Positions 25,950 to 34,944 of a DNA stretch of 64,000 nucleotides are shown in pieces. A model generated the notes under the pieces. That model made no database searches, was not told the DNA's origin, and saw nothing but the letters and a program-made list of their open reading frames with translations. A program made the position numbers and the translations under genes. The stretch's first letter is position 1, and the number at the start of each line of letters is the position of its first letter. Origin of the DNA: Allobosea sp. (lineage in GTDB: Bacteria > Pseudomonadota > Alphaproteobacteria > Rhizobiales > Beijerinckiaceae); the NCBI RefSeq assembly GCF_017308075.1, contig NZ_JAFKFX010000029.1, positions 62,001-126,000 of the forward strand, in the 5' to 3' direction.

Positions 25950-27014
25950 TCAGATCGGCGGATAGGCATGGAGATCGCCATGGCGATCTTCCGCATGGCC
26001 CTGCGCGCCGGGCGTCTCGCAGCCCGAGAGAAAGGTCGGGCCCACGGGAATCTTGCCGGCGCCGCCGGGGATGTCGAGGATATAAGTCGGCTGGCAGAGG
26101 CCGGAAAGATTGCCGCGCAGGCTTTTGACCAGCGCCTGCCCTTCCGCCAGCGACAGCCGGAAATGCGAGGTTCCTGGCGCGAGATCGGGATGGTGCAGGT
26201 AGTAGGGCTTGACCCGGTTCTCGACGAAGGCGCGCATCAGCGCCGAGAGGGTCTCGACATCGGCGTTGACGCCCTTGAGCAGCACGCTCTGGCTGACCAG
26301 GACATGGCCGGCATCGGCGAGCCGGGCGAGCGCCGCGCGCGCCGCCGGCGTGAACTCGCGCGGGTGATTGGCGTGGACCGCGACATAGCTCGCCTTGCCG
26401 GGCACACGCAGCGCCCTGGCGTAATCCTGCGTGACGCGCTCCGGCTGGACCATCGGCACGCGGCTGTGCCAGCGCGCCACCTTGATATGCGGGATCGCGG
26501 CGAGCCGCTCGCCGACCTCGCGCAGGCGCCGGGCGGAGAGGATCAGCGGGTCGCCGCCGGTCATGATCACCTCCCAGATCTCAGGCCGAGAGGCGAGATA
26601 GGCGAGTGCCGCGTCGAGCTTCTCGCCGGTCAGCGCGTCGCCGCCCGGACCAACCATCTCGCGGCGGAAGCAGAAGCGGCAATAGACCGGGCAGGCATGG
26701 ACCAGCTTGAGCAGCGCGCGGTCGGGATAGCGATGAATCACGCCCTCGACCGGCGAATGCGCCTCGTCGCCGATCGGATCCGCCAGTTCCTCGGGCAGGG
26801 TCCTGAGCTCGGCGGCATCCGGCACGAACTGGCGAGCGATCGGGTCGGCCGCCTCGGCCGGGTCGATCAGCGCCGCGACAGCCGGGGTCACCGAAACGGC
26901 GTAGCGCGCTGCGACCTCGGCCAAGGCCTCGCGCCGGGCGGGCGCGACGAGGCCGCGCTCGACGAGGGCGTCGATCGTCTTCAGCGGCTGGCCGGGCGGT
27001 TGATGGATGGTCAT
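25950..27014 (-). CDS. epmB: EF-P beta-lysylation protein EpmB (radical SAM lysine 2,3-aminomutase-like)
   Basis: A 354-aa radical-SAM enzyme of the KamA family. The iron-sulfur ligands are Cys108, Cys112 and Cys115 in CPVYCRFCFR, followed by MTGGDPL. It would convert alpha-lysine to beta-lysine for attachment to elongation factor P by EpmA. The ATG at 27014 overlaps the epmA stop (ATGA), and efp lies divergently next door, which strongly supports EpmB rather than a catabolic lysine aminomutase. A longer in-frame open stretch upstream lies inside epmA in another frame and is not coding. Confidence 0.92.
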   Translation of the reverse strand: MTIHQPPGQPLKTIDALVERGLVAPARREALAEVAARYAVSVTPAVAALIDPAEAADPIARQFVPDAAELRTLPEELADPIGDEAHSPVEGVIHRYPDRALLKLVHACPVYCRFCFRREMVGPGGDALTGEKLDAALAYLASRPEIWEVIMTGGDPLILSARRLREVGERLAAIPHIKVARWHSRVPMVQPERVTQDYARALRVPGKASYVAVHANHPREFTPAARAALARLADAGHVLVSQSVLLKGVNADVETLSALMRAFVENRVKPYYLHHPDLAPGTSHFRLSLAEGQALVKSLRGNLSGLCQPTYILDIPGGAGKIPVGPTFLSGCETPGAQGHAEDRHGDLHAYPPI

Positions 27015-28075
27015 CGTCCTGCCCTGCCCGGTTGCGCGACCGGCGTCCAGAGCACATCCTCGATGCGGCGCGCATCGGTGCAGAGCATCACCAGCCGGTC
27101 GAAGCCGAGCGCGATGCCGGAGGCCTCGGGCATCGCTCCGAGCGCCGCGAGGAAATCCTCGTCGATCGGATAGCGCTCGCCATAGATGCGCTCTTTCTCG
27201 TCCATATCCGCCTCGAAACGCCGGCGCTGCTCGGCCGGATCGGTCAGTTCGCCGAAGGCGTTCGCCAGCTCGACGCCGCAGGCGAAGAGTTCGAAGCGTT
27301 CGGCGACGCGCGGATCGCCGGGTTTCGGCCGGGCCAGCGCCGCCTCGGAGATCGGGTATTCGCACAGGATGGTGGCGCGCCCACGGCCGAGATGCGGCTC
27401 GACCTTCTCGGCGAGGACGCGGCTGAAGATGTCGGCCCAGCTGTCGTCCTCGGCCAACCTGATGCCGGCGGCCCGCGCCTGCCCGGCCAGTGCCTCGCGA
27501 TCGGTCGCTCCATCGGCGGCGATCGTCGCCATCAGGTCGATCCCGGCATCGCGGGCGAAGGCTTCGTGCAAGGTGAGTCGCTCGGGCTCGGCGAAAGGGT
27601 CGACCTCGGAGCCGCGCCAGCGCAGGCGGGCCGCACCGGCTGCCCGTGCAGCCTGCGCCAGCAATTCGGCGCAATCGGCCATCAGCGCCTCATAGGGCTC
27701 GCCGACCCGGTACCATTCCAGCATGGTGAATTCGGGATGATGCAGCGCCGTGCGCTCGCGGTTGCGGAAGACGCGGGCGAAATCGAAGATGCGTCGCTCG
27801 CCGGCCGCCAGCAGCTTCTTGGCGGCGAACTCCGGCGAGGTGTGCAGGTAATAGGGATGCTCGGCGCCGCCATCGTCGACGAAGACGGTGCGGAAACCGT
27901 GCAGATGCGTCTCGTTGCCGGGCGAGCGCTGCAACAGTGCCGCCTCGACCTCGATAAAATCGCGCGCCTCGAACCAGCGCCGCAGCGCCGCCTTGACGCG
28001 GCCACGCGCCATCAAGGCGGGGCGCCGGTCGGCATGGATGTCCGGCCGCCAGAAGGGCGGGGCATTTTCGTTCAT
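27011..28075 (-). CDS. epmA: EF-P--lysine ligase EpmA (PoxA/GenX)
   Basis: A 354-aa class II lysyl-tRNA-synthetase-like protein without an anticodon-binding domain. HTSPEFAAKKLL, VFRNRERTALHHPEFTMLEWY (motif 2) and the C-terminal GIALGFDRLVML (motif 3) are all present. It activates beta-lysine and attaches it to EF-P. It is the first gene of the minus-strand pair epmA-epmB, divergent from efp with 115 bp between the start codons. Confidence 0.94.
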   Translation of the reverse strand: MNENAPPFWRPDIHADRRPALMARGRVKAALRRWFEARDFIEVEAALLQRSPGNETHLHGFRTVFVDDGGAEHPYYLHTSPEFAAKKLLAAGERRIFDFARVFRNRERTALHHPEFTMLEWYRVGEPYEALMADCAELLAQAARAAGAARLRWRGSEVDPFAEPERLTLHEAFARDAGIDLMATIAADGATDREALAGQARAAGIRLAEDDSWADIFSRVLAEKVEPHLGRGRATILCEYPISEAALARPKPGDPRVAERFELFACGVELANAFGELTDPAEQRRRFEADMDEKERIYGERYPIDEDFLAALGAMPEASGIALGFDRLVMLCTDARRIEDVLWTPVAQPGRAGR

Positions 28076-28190
28076 GGATCCTCTGGCGAAACCGTCAGCC
28101 AGCTTTCGTTTTGCGCGTAAATGCGGTAGTTGCGCGGCGATGAAATCGGCATAGCGCGCCCCTCAGCAGCGCACCAGCGAGGAATTTCAA

Positions 28191-28760
28191 GTGGTCAAGG
28201 TCATCGCCTCCTCCGTCCGCAAGGGCAACGTCCTCGAAGTCGACGGGCATCTCTGCTCGGTGCTGTCGGCCGAGAGCTTCTTCCCCGGCAAGGGCACGCC
28301 GACGACACAGATCGACATGCGCCGCATCGCGGACGGCGTGAAGGTCTCGCAGCGCTACAAGACGACCGAGCAGGTCGAGCGCGCCTATGTCGAGGATCGT
28401 GACTTCACCTATCTCTACCAGGATGGCGAGCAATACGTCTTCATGAACCCCGAGACTTATGACCAGCTGCCGGTCGACGGCGATGTGGTCGGCGATCTCG
28501 CCGCCTATCTCCAGGAAGGCATGAAGGTCACCCTCTCGGTGTTCGACGACCGGGCGGTGGCGATCGAGCTGCCGCAGCGCGTCACGCTCGAAGTGGTCGA
28601 GACCGAGCCGGTGACCAAGGGCCAGACGGCCTCCTCCTCCTACAAGCCGGCAATCCTCTCGAACGGTGTGCGCTCGGCCGTGCCGCCGCATATCGGCGTC
28701 GGCACGCGCATCGTGGTGATGACCGCCGACGGCTCCTATGTCGAGCGCGCGAAGGATTGA
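28191..28760 (+). CDS. efp: Elongation factor P
   Basis: A 189-aa, three-beta-domain EF-P that relieves ribosome stalling at polyproline. It starts with GTG, preceded by GAGGAA. The loop FFPGKGTP places Lys34 at the position beta-lysylated in E. coli EF-P, consistent with the divergent epmA-epmB pair. The C-terminal [19 protein letters not shown] block is normal. A G+C-rich hairpin with T-rich tail follows at 28811-28838. Confidence 0.97.
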   Translation: MVKVIASSVRKGNVLEVDGHLCSVLSAESFFPGKGTPTTQIDMRRIADGVKVSQRYKTTEQVERAYVEDRDFTYLYQDGEQYVFMNPETYDQLPVDGDVVGDLAAYLQEGMKVTLSVFDDRAVAIELPQRVTLEVVETEPVTKGQTASSSYKPAILSNGVRSAVPPHIGVGTRIVVMTADGSYVERAKD

Positions 28761-28810
28761 TCGCGCTTCGGCGCGCCGCCTGACGGCGCATGCGCTATAG
28801 AATGAGGCAG

Positions 28811-28838
28811 CGGGCCCTTTCCGGGCCCGTTTCCGTTT
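28811..28838 (+). terminator. Intrinsic terminator after efp
   Basis: A 7-bp stem CGGGCCC/GGGCCCG (28811-28817 with 28823-28829) is followed by TTTCCGTTT. It lies between efp and the DUF1993 gene. It could also form part of the leader of the next gene, whose ATG is at 28852. Confidence 0.6.
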
Positions 28839-28851
28839 CTGGAGCCAGACC

Positions 28852-29370
28852 ATGCCGCTTTCCGCCCATGCCGCCGCTTTCACCGGCTTCATCCAGACCC
28901 TGAAGGCACTCGACGCCATCCTCGACAAGGCGCAGGCCGAAGCGGAGACGCGCAAGATCCAGCCGGAGGTGCTGCTGGCGAGCCGCCTCGCGCCGGACAT
29001 GCTGCCCTTCACCCGGCAGATCCAGCTGATGTCGGATTTCGCCAAGAATGCCGGGGCGCGCCTCGCCGGCGGCGAAAATCCGCGCTTCCCCGACGAGGAG
29101 AAGAGCTTCCCGGAACTCAAGGCGCGGATCGCCCGGACGCTCGATTTCCTCGCCTCCGTCGACAAGGCGGCGCTCGATGCCGGGCTGGAACGGGACGTCA
29201 CCTTCCCGCGCGGTCAGTCCGCCACCGTGACGATGAAGGGCGCGGATTATCTCACGCGCTTCGCCGTTCCGAACTTCTATTTCCACGCCACCACCGCCTA
29301 CGCGATCCTGCGCGAGAACTGCTTCTCGATCGGCAAGCAGGACTTCCTCAAGGGCGTGTTCGACGCCTGA
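28852..29370 (+). CDS. DUF1993 family protein
   Basis: A 172-aa mostly helical protein with the DUF1993 pattern: an N-terminal LKALDAILDKAQAEAE helix, then LAPDMLPFTRQIQLMSDFAK, then a PNFYFHATTAYAILRENCFSIGKQDFL C-terminus that resembles DinB-like four-helix bundles. Family function is unknown. It has its own TCTGGAGCC ribosome binding site and is separated from efp by a terminator-like hairpin. Confidence 0.85.
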   Translation: MPLSAHAAAFTGFIQTLKALDAILDKAQAEAETRKIQPEVLLASRLAPDMLPFTRQIQLMSDFAKNAGARLAGGENPRFPDEEKSFPELKARIARTLDFLASVDKAALDAGLERDVTFPRGQSATVTMKGADYLTRFAVPNFYFHATTAYAILRENCFSIGKQDFLKGVFDA

Positions 29371-29413
29371 GTCGCGCCGCACCACCGCGAGCGCAGGGAA
29401 AGGACGACCGCCG

Positions 29414-29508
29414 TCATGCTCGCCCTTGGGGCGAGCATCCATCTCTTGAACACCGCACTCGCTACGGGAAGACGTGGATGGTCGGGACAAGCCCGACCAT
29501 GACGGCAA
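29414..29508. repeat. ~95-bp dispersed repeat, second copy
   Basis: Nearly identical to 23671-23764: begins TCATGCTCGCCCTTG, contains TCTTGAACACCGC and ends GGGACAAGCCCGACCATGACGG. It lies between the 3' ends of the convergent DUF1993 and cardiolipin synthase genes. Its ends are complementary, so it can fold back. Confidence 0.8.
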
Positions 29509-29577
29509 GCGGCTCGCCCGGACTTCGGAGAGACTGCGCCTCCGTCACTCCGTAACGCCACTGGATGCAGCGGCCCG

Positions 29578-31035
29578 TCACAGATAGGGCGAGCAGAGCC
29601 AGAGCAGGCGGTCGAGCAGGCGGATCGGAAAGGGCCGGGCCCGCAACTGCGCCAAGGTGACCGGACGCGCCTTGGCGATCACCCCGTCGATACGCGCCTC
29701 GATGCTGCGGGCGAAATCCGCATCCAGCACTTCGAGGTCGATCTCGAAATTCAGCCGCAGCGAGCGCGGGTCGAGATTGGAGGAGCCGACATAGGCCCAG
29801 GTTCCGTCGATGGCGAGCAGCTTGGAATGGTCGAAGGCGCCGGTGGCGCGCCAGACCCGGCAGCCATCCTTCAGCACCTGGTCGAACTGCGCCTGCATGG
29901 CGCGGTCGACAAGGACGAGATTGTTGACCTCGGGCACGACGATGTCGATCGCAACCCCGCGGCGGGCGGCGGTGACGAGCGCGCTGATCAATTCGCGATC
30001 CGGCAGGAAATAGGGCGACATGATCCGGATCGAGTCGCGTGCCACCGAGAAGGCACCGATCAGCAGCCGGTGATTGGTCTCGAGGCTGGAATCCGGCCCC
30101 GAGGCGACCGCGCGCATCACCACGCCGCCTTCGCCGGGGGGCGGCTGCGGTGCAACCGACCAGGCGGCGTCGGCGAGGTCCTCGCCCGAGGCGAAGCGCC
30201 AATCCTCGGCGGCGACCGCGAGCAGATCCTCGACCACCGGGCCGGCGATACGGAAATGCGTGTCTCGCGCCGTCGCGTCCCCGGCGAATTCCCGGGTGAA
30301 GCCCTGCCTGATGTTCATGCCGCCGGCGAAGGCGATCTCCCCGTCGACGATCAGGAGTTTGCGGTGCGTGCGCAGGTTCGCATAGGGCAGCCGCAGTCCC
30401 ATGATGATGTTGCCGTTGAAGACGTCGACCGGCACCCCGCCCTTCTGCAGATAGCCGACGATGCTCGGCACCGAATAGCGCGCGCCGACCGCATCGATCA
30501 GAACCCGCACCGCGACGCCGCGCCCGCGCGCCGCGATCAGCGCATCGGCGAGACGCCGCCCGATCGGATCCCGGTCGAAGATATAGGTCTCGAGGATGAC
30601 CGCGCGGCGGGCGCTCGCAATCGCTTCCGCCATCGCGGCATAGGCCTCGTCACCGGTTCGCAGGGTCGCGATGGCGTTGCCGCTCTTGAGCTGACGGCGT
30701 ACCACCTTGTCGCCGAGCGTCTTCAGCGCGGCGAAGCGCCGGCCGAATGTGCGCGCCACCGCTTCGTCGGAGGTCGCGGCGGGCTCGCCCGCCGCGCCGG
30801 CCCCGGACTCCCGCCTTCGCTGCGAGACGATCGAGGCCCGGCGCATGCGGTTGACGCCGGCGACCGCATAGATCAGTGCGCCCAGAAAAGGGGAGAGCAG
30901 GATGACGCCAACCCAGCCGATGGCGGCGCGGACCTCGTCCTTGGTCAGCGCGGCGTGGCTGGCGGCGACCACGGTGATCGCAAGCGACAGCGCGGCCAGG
31001 ATATGCGGCCAGTAGCCGTAGAGAATCTCCCACAT
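29578..31035 (-). CDS. cls: Cardiolipin synthase (phospholipase D superfamily)
   Basis: A 485-aa membrane-bound PLD-type enzyme. Two N-terminal transmembrane helices (about 10-30 and 38-60, with GWVGVILLSPFLGALIY) are followed by two HKD motifs, HRKLLIVDG and HSKLLAIDG, each followed by G(G/S)xN and an acidic residue. It would join two phosphatidylglycerol molecules into cardiolipin plus glycerol. The ATG at 31035 (MWEILYGYW) is preferred over an in-frame start 21 codons earlier that adds an atypical stretch. Confidence 0.92.
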   Translation of the reverse strand: MWEILYGYWPHILAALSLAITVVAASHAALTKDEVRAAIGWVGVILLSPFLGALIYAVAGVNRMRRASIVSQRRRESGAGAAGEPAATSDEAVARTFGRRFAALKTLGDKVVRRQLKSGNAIATLRTGDEAYAAMAEAIASARRAVILETYIFDRDPIGRRLADALIAARGRGVAVRVLIDAVGARYSVPSIVGYLQKGGVPVDVFNGNIIMGLRLPYANLRTHRKLLIVDGEIAFAGGMNIRQGFTREFAGDATARDTHFRIAGPVVEDLLAVAAEDWRFASGEDLADAAWSVAPQPPPGEGGVVMRAVASGPDSSLETNHRLLIGAFSVARDSIRIMSPYFLPDRELISALVTAARRGVAIDIVVPEVNNLVLVDRAMQAQFDQVLKDGCRVWRATGAFDHSKLLAIDGTWAYVGSSNLDPRSLRLNFEIDLEVLDADFARSIEARIDGVIAKARPVTLAQLRARPFPIRLLDRLLWLCSPYL

Positions 31036-31136
31036 GGCGCCGACTATCGCACGGCCGGCAGCCCCGGCAATGGCGCTCGCACCGGCGTAGCGCTTCACCC
31101 CTTGCGCAACGGCGGGGGCATACCCATATCGGGTTC

Positions 31137-31288
31137 ACGGCGATGTCGAGGGCGTTCCACGGCCCTCCAGCGTCGTTGAAGACGGCCATGAATTTGGACC
31201 GGTGACGCCGGATGTACGCGCACAGGTTCGGGACATGGCCGTTGGCCAATCAGAGACCCGCCGCGAGCGCTCGCGGCGGGTCTTTTTA
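31137..31288 (+). ncRNA. Candidate structured small RNA ending in a perfect terminator
   Basis: A strong plus-strand terminator at 31254-31288 has no plus-strand gene in front of it: cls reads away on minus, and the metallo-hydrolase ends against it on minus. Within 31137-31250 two further stems can form: GAGGGC (31148-31153) with GCCCTC (31162-31167), and ACGGCCATG (31182-31190) with CATGGCCGT (31234-31242). A plausible promoter is TTGCGC (31102-31107) with CATATC (31125-31130), spacing 17. No tRNA fold fits, and I cannot match a named RNA family. The 5' end is a guess. Confidence 0.5.
31254..31288 (+). terminator. Perfect intrinsic terminator
   Basis: A 30-nt exact palindrome (31254-31283; arm AGACCCGCCGCGAGC) runs into TTTTT and then ATA. 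On the minus strand no T tract follows it, so it is directional for plus-strand transcription. The stop codon of the minus-strand metallo-hydrolase is only a few bases away. Confidence 0.85.
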
Positions 31289-31290
31289 TA

Positions 31291-31947
31291 TCAGTCGCGC
31301 AGGAACGGGTTGTTGCGCCGCTCCTCGCCGAGCGTGCTCGCCTGCCCGTGGCCGGGCAAGAACTGGACGTCGTCGCCGAGCGGCAGGAGCTTGCCCTTGA
31401 TGCCGGCGATCAGGTCCTCATGGCTGCCATAAGGGAAATCCGTGCGGCCGACCGAACCGGCGAAGACGGTATCGCCGGCGAGCAGGAAACGCAGCTCCTT
31501 TTGGAAGAAGGTGACATGGCCCGGCGTGTGGCCCGGCACGTGCTGGACGGAGAATGTAACGTCACCGACTGAGACGCTGTCCCCTTCCGCGAGCCAGCGC
31601 GTCGGCGTCACGGCCTTCATGTCGCGGATCTCGAAGCGCAGGCCTTGTTCGGGCAGCGCGTCGAGCAGGAACTTGTCAGCCTCGTGCGGGCCGATGATCG
31701 GCAGGGAAAGCGCCTCGGCGAGCTCGGTCGCGCCACCGGCATGGTCGAGATGGCCATGGGTCAGCCAGATCGCCACCGGCTTGACGCCGGTTTCCTTCAG
31801 CGCCGCCTGGATGCGCGCGACATCGCCGCCGGGATCGACGATCGCCGCCTCCATGGTCTTGGTGCACCAGACGAGCGAGCAGTTCTGCTGAAACGGCGTC
31901 ACCGGAATGACGGCGATGCTGAGCGGGGGCTGCGGTTGGTCGTTCAT
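31291..31947 (-). CDS. MBL-fold metallo-hydrolase (YcbL / glyoxalase II-like)
   Basis: A 218-aa metallo-beta-lactamase-fold protein. The first metal motif is THGHLDHAGG (His64, His66, Asp68, His69). Further ligands lie in VPGHTPGH and the LAGDTVFAGSVGRTD and FLPGHGQ blocks. The SVGRTD segment is typical of the short YcbL/GloB-like single-domain proteins, which lack the C-terminal helical domain of true glyoxalase II. Likely thioester (for example S-lactoylglutathione) hydrolysis; not proven. Confidence 0.88.
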   Translation of the reverse strand: MNDQPQPPLSIAVIPVTPFQQNCSLVWCTKTMEAAIVDPGGDVARIQAALKETGVKPVAIWLTHGHLDHAGGATELAEALSLPIIGPHEADKFLLDALPEQGLRFEIRDMKAVTPTRWLAEGDSVSVGDVTFSVQHVPGHTPGHVTFFQKELRFLLAGDTVFAGSVGRTDFPYGSHEDLIAGIKGKLLPLGDDVQFLPGHGQASTLGEERRNNPFLRD

Positions 31948-32001
31948 GCGGTGCCTTTCGCTGGGAATCCGCCTGAGCGGCTGATTGTTCGGGAGACGCG
32001 C

Positions 32002-32142
32002 GTCATTCCGGGGCGGGCCGAAGGCCCGAGCCCGGAACCCATGAACACGACAGGCATCAGGCAGGCGCGGACCGTGCGCTCATCGTGGCAAGCGTCATGT
32101 TCATGGGTTCCGGGCGCTTCGCTGCGCGAAGCCCCGGAATGA
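32002..32142. repeat. Inverted repeat element between genes
   Basis: The two ends are complementary over a dozen bases (GTCATTCCGGGG at the left, CCCCGGAATGAC at the right), and inside them GGAACCCATGAACA is complementary to TGTTCATGGGTTCC. The family recurs in partial form at 23611-23817, and a simpler relative is near 45042-45150. Confidence 0.75.
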
Positions 32143-32174
32143 CGCGGGAATGCGGTCAGATTTCGCCGGGCAAG

Positions 32175-32507
32175 CTAGCGCTTGCCGCAGCGATTGGCGA
32201 GCAGCACCCGGTAGTCGGAGAGCGATTCGTCCATCTGGGCGACGTTCTGCTCGCGCTCGCGCCCGCTCTGGCAGGTCGCGAAGACCGAACGGGCCTTCTG
32301 TAGGAAGGCGACATGCTCGCGCCAGGCCGCACATTGCGTCGCCTGGTCGGCATTGGCGACCTGCTGCATCTTGTACTGCCGCTGACGCATGGCCGCCTCG
32401 TTCTGGAACAGGTCGCGCGAGCAGGTCGCCGGAACCGGGCGCGGCTGCGCCGCAGCCAGCGTCGGCAGCAGCGCGAGCGTCACCCCAAGGATGGCACGGC
32501 GAATCAT
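32175..32507 (-). CDS. Small exported protein co-translated with fumarase
   Basis: A 110-aa protein with a clear signal peptide ([20 protein letters not shown], cleavage after residue 20). The mature part is helical and Gln/Ala-rich with several cysteines that could pair in the periplasm. Its ATG overlaps the stop of the class I fumarase gene (ATGA), so the two are translationally coupled. I recognise no family. A role with the cytoplasmic fumarase is hard to reconcile with export, so the coupling may simply serve expression. Confidence 0.75.
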   Translation of the reverse strand: MIRRAILGVTLALLPTLAAAQPRPVPATCSRDLFQNEAAMRQRQYKMQQVANADQATQCAAWREHVAFLQKARSVFATCQSGREREQNVAQMDESLSDYRVLLANRCGKR

Positions 32508-34120
32508 CCGAGATTCAGCTCCTTGAAGAAGTCGTTGCCCTTGTCGTCGATGACGATGAAGGCCGGGAAGTCCTCGACCTCGATCTTCCAGACCGCTTCC
32601 ATGCCGAGCTCGGGATATTCGAGCACCTCGACCTTCTTGATGCAGTCTTGCGCCAGCCGCGCCGCCGGTCCGCCGATCGAGCCGAGATAGAAGCCGCCAT
32701 GGCGGGCGCAGGCCTCGCGCACCGCCGAGGAACGGTTGCCCTTGGCGAGCATGACCATCGAGCCGCCGAAGGACTGGAACTGGTCGACGAAGGAATCCAT
32801 GCGCCCGGCCGTGGTCGGGCCGAAGGAGCCGGAAGCCATGCCGTCCGGCGTCTTGGCCGGGCCGGCGTAGTAGACTGGGTGGTTCTTGAAATAATCGGGC
32901 ATGCCCTGCCCGCTCTCGAGCCGCTCGCGGATCTTGGCATGGGCGAGGTCGCGGGCGACGACGATCGTACCGGTCAGCGAAAGGCGGGTCTTGACCGGAT
33001 GCCTGGTCAAGGTGGCCAGAATCTCGCTCATCGGCTGGTTGAGGTCGACCTTGACGACATCGCCGCCGAGCGAAGCGTCCTCGACCTCGGGCAGGTATTT
33101 GGCCGGGTTGGTCTCCAGCGCCTCGAGGAAGATGCCGTCGCGGGTGATCTTGCCCTTGGCCTGACGGTCGGCCGAGCAGGAGACGCCGAGGCCGATCGGC
33201 AGCGAGGCACCGTGGCGCGGCAGGCGGATGACGCGGACGTCATGGCAGAAATACTTGCCGCCGAACTGCGCGCCGACACCGAGCGACTGCGTCAGCTTGT
33301 GGATTTCCTCTTCCATCTCGATGTCGCGGAAGGCGTGACCGGCGGGCGAGCCCTTGGTCGGCAGGCCGTCGAGATAACGGGTCGAGGCGAGCTTGACGGT
33401 CTTCAGATTCTGCTCGGCCGAGGTGCCGCCGATGACGATGGCGAGGTGATAGGGCGGGCAGGCCGCGGTGCCGAGCGTCAGGATCTTCTCCTTCAGGAAC
33501 GCCGTCATGCGGTCCTTGGTCAGGAGCGAGGGCGTCGCCTGGTAGAGGAAGGTCTTGTTGGCCGAGCCGCCGCCCTTGCAGACGAAGAGGAATTTGTAGG
33601 CGTCCTCGCCCTCGGCATAGATGTCGATCTGCGCCGGCAGGTTGGTCGCCGTGTTCTTCTCCTCGAACATGGAGAGCGGTGCGAGCTGCGAATAGCGCAG
33701 ATTGCGCTTGAAATAGGCATCCGCGACGCCTTCGCCGAGCGCGGCCTCGTCATCGCCATCGGTCCAGACCTTGCGGCCGCGCTTGCCCATGATGATCGCC
33801 GTGCCGGTATCCTGGCACATCGGCAGCACGCCACCCGCGGCGATATTGGCGTTCTTGAGCAGGTCATAGGCGACGAACTTGTCGTTCGAGGTCGCCTCGG
33901 GATCGTCGAGGATCTTCTGAAGCTGGGCGAGATGCCCCGGGCGCAGGAGATGGTTGATGTCGATGAAGGCCTGCTCGGAGAGCCGGCGGATCGCCTCGCG
34001 CGAAACCGTCAGGAGCTCGCGATCACCGATTTTCTCGACCGTGACACCTTCCGTGCCGAGCGAGCGATAGGGCGTCTTGTCCTCGCCGAGCGGGAAGAGA
34101 TCGACATGGGTATAGGCCAT
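32504..34120 (-). CDS. fumA: Fumarate hydratase, class I (iron-sulfur)
   Basis: A 538-aa class I fumarase, the oxygen-sensitive [4Fe-4S] form, interconverting fumarate and L-malate. Cluster cysteines are expected at [17 protein letters not shown] and GVSCSADRQ, all present. The C-terminal [18 protein letters not shown] block matches the beta-domain of single-chain enzymes. The ATG at 34120 ([12 protein letters not shown]) has GGAGTG upstream and matches family starts; an in-frame start six codons earlier is less likely. It is followed by the overlapping small exported protein gene. Confidence 0.94.
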   Translation of the reverse strand: MAYTHVDLFPLGEDKTPYRSLGTEGVTVEKIGDRELLTVSREAIRRLSEQAFIDINHLLRPGHLAQLQKILDDPEATSNDKFVAYDLLKNANIAAGGVLPMCQDTGTAIIMGKRGRKVWTDGDDEAALGEGVADAYFKRNLRYSQLAPLSMFEEKNTATNLPAQIDIYAEGEDAYKFLFVCKGGGSANKTFLYQATPSLLTKDRMTAFLKEKILTLGTAACPPYHLAIVIGGTSAEQNLKTVKLASTRYLDGLPTKGSPAGHAFRDIEMEEEIHKLTQSLGVGAQFGGKYFCHDVRVIRLPRHGASLPIGLGVSCSADRQAKGKITRDGIFLEALETNPAKYLPEVEDASLGGDVVKVDLNQPMSEILATLTRHPVKTRLSLTGTIVVARDLAHAKIRERLESGQGMPDYFKNHPVYYAGPAKTPDGMASGSFGPTTAGRMDSFVDQFQSFGGSMVMLAKGNRSSAVREACARHGGFYLGSIGGPAARLAQDCIKKVEVLEYPELGMEAVWKIEVEDFPAFIVIDDKGNDFFKELNLG

Positions 34121-34396
34121 CGGGCGACACTCCGGCATTTCGGTGGCGCCTGGCGCGACACCTCACAGCTTCGGGCGCGTCATAGCCCCTTGGGCCAAGG
34201 CCTCCAAGCCTAGATTGCGATGGTTCCAGGGAGGGGTGGCGGCGCTCGAAACGCGATACGAACCCTTGTCCCGAGGCCCGATCGCAATTCGCGTCTCGCA
34301 AGCCGCCCCAGATGATTCCGATGCCTTCCGGAGCATTCTTCGAGACCGCCGCCCAGCGGCGCCTCCGGACGAGGGGCTCGGAGCCCCTTGCGAAAC

Positions 34397-34870
34397 TCAG
34401 GCCGCCTTGGCGGCGGTCTCCGCCAGGATCGCATAGATCGCCGCCGGATCATGCGCATGGCGCACCTGCTCCAGCACAGTCTGGTTGCGCAGCACGCGGG
34501 CGACGCGCGCCAGCGCCTTGAGATGATCGGCCCCCGCCCCTTCCGGGGCGATCAGCACGAAGATGATGTCGACGGGCTGGCCATCGAGCGCCTCGAAATC
34601 AAGCGCTTTCTCGGCGCGCGCGAACAGACCGACCAGCTTGTCGATGCCTGGCATCCGGCCATGGGGAATGGCGATTCCATCGCCGATTCCGGTCGAGCCG
34701 AGGCGCTCGCGCTGCAGCAGCGCCTCGAAGAGTTCACGCTCGGGCAGGCCGGTGAGCAAAGCCGCGTGCTGGGCCAGTTCCTGAAGCGCCTGCTTCTTGC
34801 TGTTGGCGCGCAGCGGCGAAATCACCGCCTCGGGCCGAAGGAGATCGGTCAACGTCATAGGCCAATCCAT
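34397..34870 (-). CDS. ptsN: Nitrogen PTS EIIA component
   Basis: A 157-aa EIIA domain with the phosphorylatable histidine in GIGDGIAIPHGRMPG (His70 from the first ATG). It accepts phosphate from NPr and has regulatory targets such as potassium transport and nitrogen or carbon control (family knowledge). An ATG four codons later (34858) is an alternative start. It sits downstream of hpf and rpoN on the same strand, the usual rpoN-hpf-ptsN order of proteobacteria. Confidence 0.94.
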   Translation of the reverse strand: MDWPMTLTDLLRPEAVISPLRANSKKQALQELAQHAALLTGLPERELFEALLQRERLGSTGIGDGIAIPHGRMPGIDKLVGLFARAEKALDFEALDGQPVDIIFVLIAPEGAGADHLKALARVARVLRNQTVLEQVRHAHDPAAIYAILAETAAKAA

Positions 34871-34944
34871 GCATGTCCCGTGCCTGGCGTCCGGTCCCTA
34901 CCGGCAAGCCCGGCAGGGCGCCCAGATTCATCGGCGGCGGAACC

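Noticed and set aside
31137-31250. A tRNA gene in the gap upstream of the terminator
   Set aside because: A GGTTCGGGAC stretch resembles a T-loop, but no acceptor, D and anticodon arms can be fitted.
31212-31400. A 62-codon plus-strand frame crossing the terminator
   Set aside because: It would have to be read through a perfect intrinsic terminator and into the antisense of the metallo-hydrolase.
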